The notes below the pieces were generated by a model, which made no database searches, was not told the DNA's origin, and saw only the letters and a program-made list of their open reading frames with translations. A program made the position numbers and the translations under genes. A stretch of 64,000 nucleotides of DNA, from positions 76,932,748-76,996,747 of the forward strand of contig CM056742.1 in the NCBI GenBank assembly GCA_029851415.1. Direction: 5' to 3'. The stretch is from Eretmocerus hayati. Taxonomy: Eukaryota > Arthropoda > Insecta > Hymenoptera > Aphelinidae. Shown piece by piece: positions 42,840 to 56,975 of this stretch (the stretch's first letter is position 1; each line of letters starts with the position of its first letter).

Positions 42840-44324
42840 ATGGAATTATCAGGAATTCCAGAAATCCATATTCAAGCTTTGAAGAAGGCTGAGCTGATCA
42901 GTTACTTGTCCAAATACCCGAGGAGTTTGGTTCAAAACTTACAAACAACCGACACCTCACGAGCAGTCTACGCAAAATACGAAATATCCAACATGCTAGG
43001 AAAAGAAAATGACAGGAAACAACTCAAGTAAGTGGCAGCCAGACTGATATTACACTTCCAAGTGAAATCCAAGAGGTCGATCTCAACATTTACGAGGACG
43101 TCGCTCAACAATATACATGAACGAAGGACGGCGCGCAGGTCGACAAAGAGAACCAACATTTATGAACACAAATCCAAGCAGACAACACTTACATCAAGAG
43201 TCCAGAAGGGCACACAACAAGCGATGCAATGGCCACAGAGACAAGGATTTACTCCAAGCTCGAAACAGATGACTGGAAGTAATTTGCAGAACGGCTTGAA
43301 CTGCATTTTTTGTGAAGAGAATTACTTATCCAGAGATGACGAGAGCGATGCTTCTGACACACATAGACGAGGAGACATACAAATTTTTCAGGAATTTATG
43401 TACGCCAAAAAACCACTGGAAGTGTCATACGGGGATTTCGTGAAGTTGTTAGCAGGACACCTCAAACCAGTGCCATCGGAAGTAATGGAACGCTGCAATT
43501 TTAGCCGCGCAAAGCAGGGGCGTGGTAAGTCAATAGTTAACTTCGCAACCCGTTTAAGACAGTTATCTCTGAACTGCAATCTCGGGAATTTTAGCACAGC
43601 GCTGAGAGAACAGCTTGTGTGTGTTGCATCCAAGATGAAGCTACCAGAGGAGATCTGTTTAAGCTCACTGATTTGTCATTTGATAAAGCACTGAAAGAAG
43701 CATCGGCGAGGGAAAACGCCACGAAAAATGCAGCAAACGTACTGAAATTGTTCACGAATGGAGATCGGTTCAAACAGGACAACTTTGTTATAGATAGAGC
43801 AGAGCGTTATAAGCTCAGACAGCAACAACGTACAGAAGATGAACAGAGAGATGATAATATACGCAACAGATCATTCCAACCCAACAGCCAGACAAATAGA
43901 CGCATCTGCAACTGCTGTGGAGGACAGGGACATTCGTCATACATGTGCAGATTCAGAGACAAAGTGTGTGATTTCTGCAAAATCAGAGGACATTTAGAAC
44001 ATGCATGTTTCCGGAAGAAGAAGGCGTCCAACACATTTATCGAGGAAGATGTCGCCGAAGAGCATCAAGGAGGCGGTGAAGATGATCGAGAAGATAACCT
44101 TACCGGAGAAAACCATTACGTAGACTTTCATGCAATCGAGAGTGTGTGTGATAACGCTACTAGTTGTAATCTCATTGAAGCTGATCCTATGTTCCTAGAA
44201 GTTAACATCAATGGGAAACGAATCAATATGGAGGTTGACTCAGGTACGTACTCCACGGTAGTGTTCGAGGATTTTGTTGATCGAAATTTCAAAGATTTAC
44301 GAGTCGAATCAGCGTCGACAAAGG
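42840..44324 (+). pseudogene. Gypsy gag-protease remnant
   Basis: It starts MELSGIPEIHIQALKKAELI. Pieces in shifting frames follow: a capsid-like part (SYGDFVKLLAGHLKPVPSEV, then RGKSIVNFATRLRQLSLN and ALREQLVC), and two CCHC knuckles at about 43908-44010 (CNCCGGQGHSSYMC and CDFCKIRGHLEHAC). A retropepsin start, NGKRINMEVDSGTYSTVVFE, keeps the DSG active site. Frame changes lie near 43030-43250 and 43630, and a stop at 43029. The coding trace ends at 44324 where the TIR element begins, and no RT or integrase follows. Confidence 0.85.
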
Positions 44325-45070
44325 ACCCCGCCATAAATCATAGGATCTTGGGTTTCAGCTAAATGTGACCGTTCGGTAGTTGAACGATAGATTTTGACAA
44401 GCAGAATCAAAGTCTCAACGGGCGCAAGGAACGATAACGTGTCGTTTCTGAGTAATTCGTGGTCAAAGTTGCCTGAGCTTGCAAGCTAAAGTAGGGTTAC
44501 GCAATATTTACAAGAAGCTGTGCGCATTCGAATTCCTTGCTAACTTGTCCGTTTCATCTCGTTGGGCTCGGAATATAATTGCAAAGTAGTTCATTGTTCA
44601 TTCCAGATTATTTAATAATGAGCTTTTGAAGATTTCTGCGTCGAGAAATAGCCAATAATCGCACAAATTTGAGGAAGCAAGGCTGGAGGGATGGTATATA
44701 TTCAGAAAAGTACTCAAAGAAGAGCTTTCGGGATACTTTTTCAGAGTAAGCTCTTTCAAAGAAAGTCACGATGTTCTGGTCAGAGATTTGTACGCATTTG
44801 AACGAATGATTCGACGGGGAAATCAAACCCAGCCGGAAATGATTGACTGAGTGAGTGTCATTTGACGGGCTAGCGAGTGGTAATGCAAATCTCGCGGCAA
44901 CAGATATGCATCTATTCGATATCAAAAAATATTAGACTATAACCAGAAGATATCTCATTTCATTCAAGAATTGATGAAAATCACGACCAAGACCGATTAC
45001 TATCTGGAATGTCACAGATGAAGATTTTCAGTGGCACCATTCTCTAGGTCTTCTATTTATTGAATATATT

Positions 45071-46107
45071 TGTGATGTCCGCGGGAATACCGCGAACATC
45101 CGCGAAAGTGTCTTTGATTGGCTAGAAATGAGATGTATAAAAGATAGTAGATCGCTCAGTTTTTCAAACCAGTCCGTGAACTATCTCATGAGCGTGAGGC
45201 AATATCATCGTTGAAGGACAAAATATGATACGGAAGAATATTGATAATGTGAAATAGTGCGCATGTAAGGTTGAATCGGGGCCCCGAATGAACGTGTGGA
45301 TGGGTAATGAAACGGTTCTTGCGTAAGAATAGTATTGTTACTAATCCAAATATGTAATGTGTGAGTCACTCATAGTATAGACGACGCAAGAATGCTTGAA
45401 TGCCTCAAAATATCAAGACACTATTAGATTACGAACTTAACCATGTTCTTCACCGATAATGAATAGACAAATAGATGTGCGTTTGTGATCTCAGATGTTG
45501 TACCAAATAGCTCAATGTCAAATTTCCCCTCAAAAGTATGGAAGAAAAATCCTCCAATCGACGAATGCCACACCTCAATGGAGTACCCCTAAACATATGG
45601 ATGTCTGCCTTCGTAACAAAATTAACAAGGTGTCAGTCCATGATTCGTCGATTAAATCCCCACAAATTTGATGATCCAGCTTGTGGACCTCCAAACAAAG
45701 CGTATTTAAGAAAGGAAGTGAGCTATACTCGCTCTCTTGTTTCCTGACCACCAGTCGCATCGCAATGTCTTATAGTATTTCTTAGCAGATAATTTGTGCA
45801 GCAACCCTGTATACGATCTCTGATAAGAGGGAAATAAAAGTGAGTTTCAAATGTTCTCAATATTTCTCAAATTCTTTGATTGCTTTTTGAAAACTATATT
45901 CGAAAATTTAGTAGGATGAACTCAAGAATTAGTATTTTTGAATATGCGCCATTATGTTAATGAATCGATGGTCAACTATGAATCCTGGGTTATTGGAGGA
46001 AACTCTAGGCCCAAAAACCAATTTTTAAATTGAACGGCTAAAGTTTGGGGAGTAAACATCTTCTTTCTGTCGAGACTGTCTTCACCCCCAAAAACCCGTT
46101 CTTCACA
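45071..46107 (+). repeat. LTR 1 of the LARD-like element
   Basis: 1037 bp, starting TGTGATGTCC and ending CGTTCTTCACA. TATAAAAG is at 45136-45143 with a TCAGTT initiator-like word nearby. AATAAA is at 45833-45838. Compared with LTR 2, I spotted about six substitutions and one 1-nt indel. Confidence 0.92.
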
Positions 46108-49100
46108 ATGGAGGCCCCGGTGAGGATCATTTTTGACCAGTGAACTCATTATTTATCATCCATTACATTGCTCTAATCATATTCCGTGCCGAAGAATAAA
46201 AAAAAAAAAATATTCAAAATCCACTCCGGACCGCTGGTGAAATAATATTTATTGGAGATAGCAACATATCTCGAACACGTTTGAGTCTCTAATGATTCCG
46301 AGTTCCATCAGCAAATTCATTTAATTGTCTTTTTCTTGGAATCAATCACAATCTCCATGAAAAAGCTTCGGATAATCCGATACCCGAAGCAAGAATCACA
46401 ACCGATGATCATTTGTCGTGACATTATTTGGAAAAATTTCTGTTGTCTCTGAAATCTAAGAAATTCCGTCAAAGAATCACCGTTGAGAATCGTTTGAATT
46501 TTTGGAGAAAAAAAAATCAATTCACTTCAGTATACCCGGAAGATCTTGTGATGCCCGGGATACGCCGAAAAATCCGTTCAGTTTGGTATACCCGCAAGCT
46601 CTTGTGATGCCCGGGATACGCCGAAAAATCCGTTCAGTTAGGTATACCCGCAAGCTCTTGTGATGCCTGGGATACGCCGAAAAATCCGTTCAGTTTAGTA
46701 TACCCGGAAGATCTTGTGATGCCCGGGATACGCCGAAAAATCCGTTCAGTTAGGTATACCCGCAAGCTCTTGTGATGCCTGGGATACGCCGAAAAATCCG
46801 TTCAGTTTAGTATATCCGGAAGATCTTGTGATGGCCGGGATACGCCGAAAAATTCATTCAGTTTGGTATACCCGCAGGCTCTTGTGATGCCCGGGATACG
46901 CCGAAAAATTCATTCAGTTTGGTATACCCGCAAGCTCTTGTGATGCCCGGGATACGCCGAAAAATCCGTCCAGTTTGGTATACCCGCAAGCTCTTGTAAT
47001 GCCCGGGATACGCCGAAGAATCCGTTCAATTAGTATACCCGCAAGCTCTTGTGATGCCCGGGGTACGCCAAAAAAATCCGAACAATTTAGTATACCCGCA
47101 AGCTCTTGTGACGCCCGGGATACGTTAAAAAATCCGCCAATTTCAGTATAACCGCAAGCTTCTGCATCCGCCGGAATATGTGGAAAAATCCGTTTAGTAT
47201 CGTGAAACCGCAAGCTCTCGTGGGGCTATAGAAATCCGTCCAGTCCAGTACACCCGCATGGAATTTCATGGATGCCGTTTGTTTGTACGCTAGGGATTTG
47301 CCCCATTCTACCCAAGATCTGCTAATAATCAATCAGAGCTCGAATTCTTAACTTCGTGAGAAAATTCGCAGAGTTTCGTATAAATATCTGTGGATTTCGA
47401 GATCCACTCCGACGCCCAAGATTTAGCAATTGTTTCGAAGAAGAATATTTCGCAATCTGTTGCGAAGACCAAAATTTGGAGAATCATGGTTAAAACTAAG
47501 CCCGAAGTAATTCTTTTTTTTTTTTTTTTTCGCCGTTGAAATCTGCCAGAAGTCTGCTTGAATTCTGTCCACATCCTCGATGTCCGTTCCAAAAAGGTTT
47601 CGATAGGATCTGTACATGATCTGGTTTGATGCATGAAATCTCCTTGAAAAATTTGTATTTTTTATTATTTTAGTTGAATGATTGTTTCTGTGCTAGAATC
47701 CACATGGCAAAAAAATTAAAAAATCTGGTAGGCATTCCTTACCCCGCTTGAGCTCTCTGTATCATCTCAATTCGACTTGACTTCGAGTTTTCAGGGCATC
47801 AATTTACGGACTATATCATGGTGTCCGAACGATCCAACAGTTATTTAGGAATGCGTGCATCACGCTGATCAACTTTTTTCTTGAGACTCAAAATTTACAT
47901 GAAACTTACTGAGAGGGATAGAGATATTTGTTCAGATAAGGTAAACTCGCTTCAATTCATGCCTTATCTTGGCTACTCGAGGGTCATGGTCATAGATAAG
48001 TTAGAACTAGGCGTGCGAGATATGTTATACCTTAGTTCATCAACGGACAATTTAAACGACTCCCACAATTTGCCTCCATAGCGTATCGAGCTCCGATAAT
48101 TTATTGAAGTCTCAATTCTCATCTCCGATCTATGCATGTACTACCAGTAACCGCGCCACGCTGTTCGCGGTACCTTTCCAATCAGCAGAATTCCAAATAA
48201 GTTCAGTATCATATTTCTTTATTTTCCTCACGAGACACTTAGATATTATTCAGTAGAAGATATTTCACCGGGCTTAGCCGATTTCCTACTCATCCCTGTG
48301 ATCAATTTACGTCGATATCCAGAATTCTCCTAACGAACGTGTTATGGCCTTGCATTTCGGCGAGCGGGCTTTGAATCACTCCGTCACGAGTCCTCCTAAA
48401 TATATCAGATCCGTGTACTGCTATACGAGAAAATCTACCGAACCTTTAACTTTTGAACTATCCGAGAGAAGAAAAAAAGTTCCCTCCTTGTCGCTTTTGA
48501 AACCAACTCCATAACGTTTTGGCACCTCTAAGATAAAAAAAGGGTTGTGCCCAACATTTTTGAAAGACCTTAATCGCCTGAGAAAAATGAGGTGGAATTG
48601 GTCAATCACGTTCCCGTCACAATTAAAGGCTCTCCGAGTAGATGAATCGGAGATAGTGCAGTATGATGGTTGATAAAGATGTCAAATTTCATTCCCAGAA
48701 TTGAGCCTCTTTCCGTTATACTCATCAAGTTTCACTTTTCCCACGATCAGAGTAGTCGGAGGTATATGCAATTTTTGTTTTTCCAAAGCTTTCTCACCTG
48801 AATTATGATAAACCTGCAATGTGGAAATGATGCGAGAACCTCATACAAAGTCGACAGGTAATTTAGACCTGTTACGTGCTTTTTTTTTTTCGACCAGAAA
48901 AACCAGCTTTCAGAGGCTGAACAAGTTTCCGGAGCTCCTCCCTCAAATGACAATCGCTATAGCCACCTCATTGAAGCGCATAGTAGCTCATCATACGTCA
49001 ACGTAGAATGGGCAATAGGATTTGGGAGCGACATCTGCCCATTACTCGAGGAACAAAGATTTATTTTCTTTTTTTTTCTTTCTTGTTCTTTTTTTTGAAG

Positions 49101-52100
49101 CGGTGGGCGCGACAAATTTTCAAAGTCCAACGTCGCAGATCTTTGGCCAGGATACTGTATCGCTGCCAAACAAAGAGGCATTTTGATCGTCCATTCTTAC
49201 TCTTCAATTTCCCACGACCCGATTGATCCTAGCTCGAATGTTATTTTTTCTTTCACGTACGGCAAGGTTCGTCGTCGGTCTTCTATTCACCTTATTCACC
49301 CCTATTCTGGACAATCCCCTATTATTCCTCTTGACTCGACCAAAAGTATCGATTTTTCCCCTTTAGTACCTTATAATGCGGTACCACCCGATAATTTCTG
49401 TTACGAGAACTCCGATGAAAGCTAAACGACGAACAAGTACCGCAGTTGTATGAGAGTCAGAATTATTTTTGCTATTTGATCCCTTGAATGCGCGTATTGT
49501 GTGCGAGGTCGTTGTTTTCTCTCTCGAATTTTTCAGCGTGTGAATAACACGGTTGGACTCGGAAGGCAGAGCCTTTCTCGACCAAACGAGGTTAATTTGA
49601 ACACTTTTTGAAAATTTTGCACGTAATTTCCCTGTAACTTGTCGTCCTACATTGTAAGAGCATTGTATCTAGGTTCAATGGAAAGCTTATTGTCTTTCAA
49701 TTGCGACAGAATTAATCAGCATTTAAGAGGTGTTCAAAGTAAGAGACTCTGGTTGGGGTAACTCCGAACACTAGATTAATCAAACGTAAGACCCTCGATA
49801 ACGAATATGGCAATGCTCTCTGTCTGTCTCTATGAAACACTTTTGCATTCAAGGAAGTATTACAAACTCATTTTGAGTTTTCTGAAATCGTAACGAAGGC
49901 TCAAACAATGAATGAGTAGTTTCAGAAAAAAAAAAAGCGTCATCTGAATTGCGATTACAATCTGTATTTGAATTGAAAATTCGCGTAGACAAAATTCTGA
50001 TCTAATGAAGAAATATTCGGTTCTTCATGCATAATAATATAGATAGTCAATTAAAGTATGATAAAAATAAAAAAAAAATCTCAACCACAAATTTCAAAAT
50101 CGAGAATCATCGGAGCACAAGAATTCATTCGGATAATTTAGAGTTAGCCCGGTTTTCGAGCGAGTGGGTTTCTTTTGGAAGTATTCAAAGTTACCTCATT
50201 CATCGGAAGAGCATGTATTTTCCCATTGAAGTATTCGAAATCACCCCGTTCTGGAGAAAAATCACGCGCTTTTCAGTTTTTTTTTTCTGAATTAACCCGA
50301 AGTGGACATACATCATTGTAGCGATGGATTCTTCAAGATATCGGTAATTGTCAATGTAGCGCCGGGGAATGGGATTCGCCCTAGAAGTGCTTAGACGAGA
50401 CAAATTGTTCGGAGCAATTTTTTTTTGTTCCAAAATCATGCCATTCAAAAATATGGTTGTAACCTCAGTTACAGCTGATAAGGTCTCCTACTCCAATACA
50501 AAATATTGTACTCGTATGCAACTACCAAACAAGTTACCATTAGAATACTTGCGCATCCCTGCTTTGCTGATTTCGAGAATTAAAAACTTGTACCTCGAGT
50601 GTTCAAACTTACCCCGTCTCTTCAAAGTAACCCCGGTTGACGGTATTCAATTTCTATCTAATATCACAGCTCCATAAATCTCCGCCTACAATTTCGTTCT
50701 TTCTTATATACTGCAAATTATATATTGATATATTCATGAGTATTGAGCATGAGCTCTGACCGTGGCGCCATACAAACCCTCACGTGTCACACCTAAACCG
50801 AAGTCGTGATGACCGTTCACAAAGTGATCTGATTTTGTCATTAAGAATGTTGTCGAGGAACCTCGACTCTGCATTGCACGGTGATTTTCCCTTAGTTTAC
50901 AAATCCGAAGTTTTCGAAAGTCCCCTATTTGGTCCCCCTTTTTTCGACATTCATTTTCCCACATTTCCTTATTATTGGAAAGGAGACTGGCAACAAACCC
51001 TACATACGAAAGAGTGAGTATATCCCAAGAAGTGCCAGGTATGTGAGTCGCTATCAGAACGAATGTTTTATGATTGAATGACGTTGAAGAGTCGAATAAG
51101 ATTTTCTCAGATTTTTTTTGGAACAATGTTATTTCCTCCACAGGCTAAGGAGTATCGGAAGGTTGAGTCAGTAACAATGAAAAAGTGCGAAATCAGACGA
51201 TATTCCAACTCTTATCAAGAGCACTACCTACGTGTCATAAAAAAAATCGATAGAGTACCATCCTGGAAGCTATAGAAACTATCCGAAAACATTTTTTCAG
51301 AGTGTACAAATCCCAATCTCATTGAAATACTGTATGGTACACTAAAGGTTAAGGGTTCTGTGAATTCCCTCATATCCGCAGTCACACGTATATTATTAGC
51401 GCCAGCAGTCGAAGTAATCGTTGCAGTGGGTATTTCCGAATTTTTCTCCCAAGGTACAATGCCGATCCAATAATTTGTTATAGGGTTTATATCCACAATT
51501 CTCAGATTAGACCCCGAGCCATGTCTATTTTTCTTTTCATGGGATTTTCATTGAAAGTTAGACTTTTTCTTGGGAATTATAACAGCGCATCTTAAATTCA
51601 TTCTAGTCTTCTTTTCAAACGAATATTCAAAGAAACATGCCTAACAATCGAATACCAGGGCTAGATGCGGGGCATCAATTTTCAACCCCTGAATCTTAAA
51701 GACCAAAGCGTGTAAGTTCTCGCGCTAATACTCATATAGAGAGGGGGATTCTCGGTTCAAATAATTTGTGGTTCCATTTTTTCACCACCTGCAAACCCAG
51801 GTATTATACATTTGCCAGCTGATAAGCACAAGGAGTTGAGTTAGAATGGACAACAAATTTTTTTTCATGGAAATTTGTCTATCATCAGAATTCTTATCCA
51901 TAATGCGAAAATATATCTAGTGTCATTCATTCTGATCATTAATAGACCGCATTTCTGAACTAAAATTGATAAATCACAGCAATGGAAAAATTTCAGAGCA
52001 CTTGGAAACCGAGATTAATGAATATCACTCATGGGTACTATCTCTCATACTCATCGCAATAGTGTTTCTGGATTTTAACATACTGTGTCGATACTGATTT

Positions 52101-55100
52101 GGGATAACTTTGGGACAGGAATTTCGATTCATTATTGATTCATTGATCTCTTTGTCAACCAGACCATTCAGTCAACTTTCATCATCATTAATTAGAATCT
52201 GAGTGTCTTAGGTTTCCATTGACCGGTTGTAGAAGTCAACTTCTATAATAAAGTGAAGACACCTTCGGCATGCCTCACTATCCACGCCACGGGTACCTCT
52301 TGACGAGGAGAATACCTCAAAAGTCGATCTCTGACAGGAATGTCTGTAACCCGGTTTCCGTGGGTAGAAATGAAGAGTTCCTCGGCTTATTTTGAAGTTT
52401 TTATCAATGGCCACTCGAAAAAAATAGAATTCAATGATGGTATGGATGTTGGAAAATAATTGAGAGACACGTGTTACATATTCCTCAAGAGGTCTGTTAT
52501 GAACGAACACACAGCTGATGGAGACATCCTTGTCGGCAAGAATTGATCATACATGTTTAAAGTAGGGAGAACAGGTATTAAAGCATTAGGTTCATCTGAC
52601 TTGCCGATCGCGGGAGATCACCAATCTATCACTAGTTATTCCATAGTTACACCAGTTTACGGCTCCTGCAGAAGGTTTCTACATAGACAAAGAAGTTACT
52701 TGTGTGACTAGTTTTTCTAACAAACACGATATTCTTAATAATTCGATGAGAGGGGAATCACCGACGACCTTTAAATGTTACGTCCCCTTCTCCATTCAAG
52801 TAAACATTCTTCAGTCCGAGTTCTCTCACTCCTAGAATCGTTTTTCCCCTTCCCTATTACTTATCGCAACGTTCTCTGACTAATCCGAATGAAAGAAGAG
52901 TAAATACCAATTGAAGACTCATTCTTCTCTAATTCTGTCGATCAAACTCCTAGTTCTGAAGGATACCAGACTGTTCTTCTTCAACTATGTCGAATTGTTG
53001 AAGACGTATCGCTATTTGTCAATGTCAATACCTCAGCCAAGTCCCATCAAACCAATACGACATTTCTGAGAGAAGAATCAACCATTACTGAGAAGAGATA
53101 TCAAGCAGTGGTCTGTTTCCTAATCAAATCTCAACAAATCGGTCACTGATAAATTCAGCAATAGTCGAACGCAAATCTCCACTCCACCCGAGTAGTGCCC
53201 GCCATATTAAATGAGCAATCAACTGGAGTTCATGTCCCAAAGCATTCGATTCCCGGCAATGTTATCATGAGTTTGAGTTGACCAAATCGAACCAAAACCC
53301 TAAGAACGAACAATTCCAAATTATTTGGTTATTCCCGCTATCCACCTTCCAATATTGGTTCAATTGGTATCGAGCTTATTCCGCTCTTTTACTCGAACTA
53401 ATACCCCTAGACATAATTTCTGTATCTCGTGTGGGCTACTGTGAGCTTTTTCGATGTTCGATTCTCAAACGAAATTTAAGCGATACTGACTCGTATATTC
53501 CATAACGACGGAGGAAATGCGAGGTTCCTAGCCTTTCTATTCAGTTTTGCCGATCTGAATCTCATATGATTAGCAAACTTTCCAACCTTGCCGAATTTTC
53601 ATGACATATCAAACGAATCTACGTCAGACCCCATACTATTCACTTTCTGCAATCGGTTGACAGAACTACTTGCACTTATACTTGAATTGTCTGATACTTA
53701 TCGCCATCAACTTTCTTCTTCAGGTACCCCGTCGATATTGGGAGATTTCATGTTTGAAACTAGCCATGATTTTCGTTTGGGTTCTATTTCGTGGAATATC
53801 TAAAATTATTGTGTTTACTGTCGAGTTGGTTAACGTTGGTACACATCTTGGCTCAGTCTAGTAACATCAAAATGGATTTTGAACCCAATCCAAGCTGGGA
53901 CTTTGAGCTTTCGATTCACCACTGATTGGGGCGCAGTTCGCCAATCGTACCATAACTACTCAATTGGACTAATACTGCTCGTGTGAATTCCATTTGACGT
54001 TCGGAAAGGTTACAAAACACAGTATTCCTCGAACTCCTATTTTTTTTTTGATTCCAAAGTCATGGCTAGTTCTCCAAAGCGCACCTCCCCTCAACCTGAA
54101 TTTGCTGTTGTTTGCTTTAATTACAAAATTCTTTCAGATTCCGTGTTAAATGTCAACTTCATACTTATAGTGGAATTAGTTGGTGATGTTCATTATATTT
54201 TTGCTTTACAATAGTCGAGATGTAGATTCACTTGAAGCTATCGATCGCGGAGTAATCACGTTTTATAATTTCTAGTTCAGACTCTCAATTATACCCTGGA
54301 AACTTTTCAAATATATTTTTAGAGTGATATTGATCCAAACCAACTCATGAATGAAAGGTAGAGCGGTTAAGAGACCGTCCTTTCATAAACTCGCCAACTT
54401 AGAATCCGTAATCTCGAGAGAAGGAGAAAAATCCCTTTCATAATCACTGACAAACCTAGGATTTGAATTTCCTTCTAGTTTTAATTCATGGATTCGAATA
54501 AGTTTCGACTTCGATCCCAGTTCCATAGAACAAAAATTTCACGATATTCGAGAACTTTCTTTATACAGAGCCCGAAAATTTGAAAGGATCGTCAATTGAT
54601 TATGATTTATTCAGTCTATTGGTCCAACTTTGTGAAGAAAGCCAAATATTCTGGCGATGGATTGCGAAAAGATAATTTATATCCTCATTTCATGACCTGA
54701 GTCTCAAACATTGTTTAAGTGTCCTCCTTTGTTTCGTGCAACAACTCCCTCATCATAGAAGCATAATACAATGCAAGAACATTTTGAGACCCGGTTCGGC
54801 GAGGTCCATTCAATGATGCGTAGAAATCATAAGTAATGAAAATTGCTGTCTGCTCCGCTACGAGATAGAATATATCAGATAGATCTTACAGGTTATATTA
54901 TTAATTAGTATTATTTACTATTTTGAGCTGAAATGCCCAACCTTATGATCATAAAGGTTATTCTTGGATTTAGTCCTACAGCAAGAGCGATTTGCATGTA
55001 ACTTGGAATTCAACCACAACTTTTAAATCATGTATCATAGAGTGAAAGAGTAGTAATAAGAACCAATATTTATGTAAAAAGCAATAAGGGCTTCTGAGCC

Positions 55101-55937
55101 AAGCATTCTCCATTTCCATTGATGCGCAACCTGATTTCGGATTCGCCTTGAGCAGTAATGGATCCCTGTAATCTCAGGGGAATAGAGTGTGGTTTCGGGA
55201 CTTTTGAAGCTCGTCTGCGCCTAAGGAAAAGCTCGGAATTTTCCATCATCCCGACGCCAACTTTTACCCAATCCCTTACTCCTCCTACAATTTGGCCATT
55301 AAATAATGACGTGCATGAGTTGTTTTATTGGACTTGAGAAACCAAAGCAATTCAAAGTAAATTGAGTTTATAAGAAGAGTTGATGATATTGTCCTGCAGC
55401 CTTGACTCGTTTCGAACTTCGCTTAGACTGTCAATGACAGTCCAGAAGTGTCGATTGAGAGACTCAATGGCTGTCATAGAACTGGTTCAGAACCGCTGTA
55501 TGGCACTATGGATCAAAATCCTAAAACACCACGGCGGGGATCGGGATCCTTTAGCAGCTCTTAGTTGGCTATCCAGAGAACCCCCCTGGACGTTCACCTT
55601 TGCCTGAACAAAAAGGTTGGGAAAACAATACACGTTGGACATGAAACAAAATATGAGATCATGTACTCCTCTCAAAACTATGAATTTCCCTATTGGAACG
55701 AGCCTTAGTTTCCTACCATTCATTATCCGATTCTGAGTTCTCACCAGCGGTGAAGAGGGGCCTTGGAGTTATAACCACAGAAATGATTTGATTCAATGAT
55801 GCTATATACGCTATGCATACAATCTCGTACTTATGCAGGTATTATGTATATGGAGTTGCGATCAATGGAAGGAGCATCGAATTACGTTTTCTTCTAGTCG
55901 ACTCTGTCAACTAGACGAAAGCGTTTAAGTGGTGGGG
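46108..55937. other. Interior of the LARD-like element, no recognisable genes
   Basis: Apart from the 61-bp minisatellite near its start, there are only short random-looking frames (the longest about 135 aa, 51141-50734 on the minus strand, with no known motif). Homopolymer A/T runs are frequent. I see no gene here. Confidence 0.6.
46530..47240. repeat. Minisatellite, about 60-bp unit, about 12 copies
   Basis: Units of about 60 bp contain TATACCCGCAAGCTCTTGTG, ATGCCCGGGATACGCCGAAA and AATCCGTTCAGTTT(G/A). Copies are near-identical in the first half and diverge toward 47200. It lies 0.4 kb inside the LARD-like element, where a leader sequence would be. Confidence 0.9.
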
Positions 55938-56975
55938 TGTGATGTCCGCGGGAATACCGCGAACATCCGCGAAAGTGTCTTTGATTGGCTAGAAATGAGA
56001 TGTATAAAAGATAGTAGATCGCTCAGTTTTTCAAACCAGTCCGTGAACTATCTTATGAGCGTGAGGCAATATCATCGTTGAAGGACAAAATATGATACGG
56101 AAGAATATTGATAATGTGAAATAGTGCGCATGTAAGGTTGAATCGGGGCCCCGAATGAACGTGTGGATGGGTAATGAAACGGTTCTTGCGTAAGAATAGT
56201 ATTGTTACTAATCCAAATATGTAATGTGTGAGTCACTCATAGTATAGACGACGCAAGAATGCTTGAATGCCTCAAAATATCAAGACACTATTAGATTACG
56301 AACTTAACCATGTTCTTCACCGATAATGAATAGACAAATAGATGTGCGTTTGTGATCTCAGATGTTGTACCAAATAGCTCAATGTCAAATTTCCCCTCAA
56401 AAGTATGGAAGAAAAATTCTCCAATCGACGAATGCCACACCTCAATGGAGTACCCCTAAACATATGGATGTCTGCCTTCGTAACAAAATTAACAAGGTGT
56501 CAGTCCATGATTCGTCGATTAAATCCCCACAAATTTGATGATCCAGCTTGTGGACCTCCAAACAAAGCGTATTTAAAAAAGGAAGTGAGCTATACTCGCT
56601 CTATTGTTTCCTGACCACCAGTCGCATCGCAATGTCTTATAGTATTTCTTAGCAGATAATTTTGTGCAGCAACCCTGTATACGATCTCTGATAAGAGGGA
56701 AATAAAAGTGAGTTTCAAATGTTCTTAATATTTCTCAAATTCTTTGATTGCTTTTTGAAAACTATATTCGAAAATTTAGTAGGATGAACTCAAGAATTGG
56801 TATTTTTGAATATGCGCCATTATGTTAATGAATCGATGGTCAACTATGAATCCTGGGTTATTGGAGGAAACTCTAGGCCCAAAAACCAATTTTTAAATTG
56901 AACGGCTAAAGTTTGGGGAGTAAACATCTTCTTTCTGTCGAGACTGTCTTCACCCCCAAAAACCCGTTCTTCACA
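55938..56975 (+). repeat. LTR 2 of the LARD-like element
   Basis: 1038 bp, nearly identical to LTR 1, with one extra T near 56660. It is preceded by a purine-rich tract and followed by the TATT duplication. Confidence 0.92.

Larger units (their letters stand above)
45071..56975 (+). mobile_element. 11.9-kb LTR retroelement lacking gag/pol (LARD-like)
   Basis: Two direct LTRs (45071-46107 and 55938-56975) flank a 9.8-kb interior. The insertion is bounded by the 4-bp duplication TATT (45067-45070 and 56976-56979). A PBS-like TGGAGGCCCC (46109-46118), matching the tRNA-Gln 3' end pattern for its first ten bases, follows LTR1. A purine-rich GTGGTGGGG precedes LTR2. No zinc knuckle, protease, RT, RNase H or integrase is visible, so movement would depend on a helper. 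Confidence 0.85.

Noticed and set aside
50734..51141. 135-aa ORF in the LARD-like interior as a gene
   Set aside because: No known motif, no conserved pattern, and it overlaps other frames equally open; length is within chance in a 9.8-kb stretch.
45071..56975. The two 1-kb direct repeats as a simple segmental duplication
   Set aside because: TG...CA ends, PBS- and PPT-like tracts and an exact 4-bp target duplication fit LTR insertion better.
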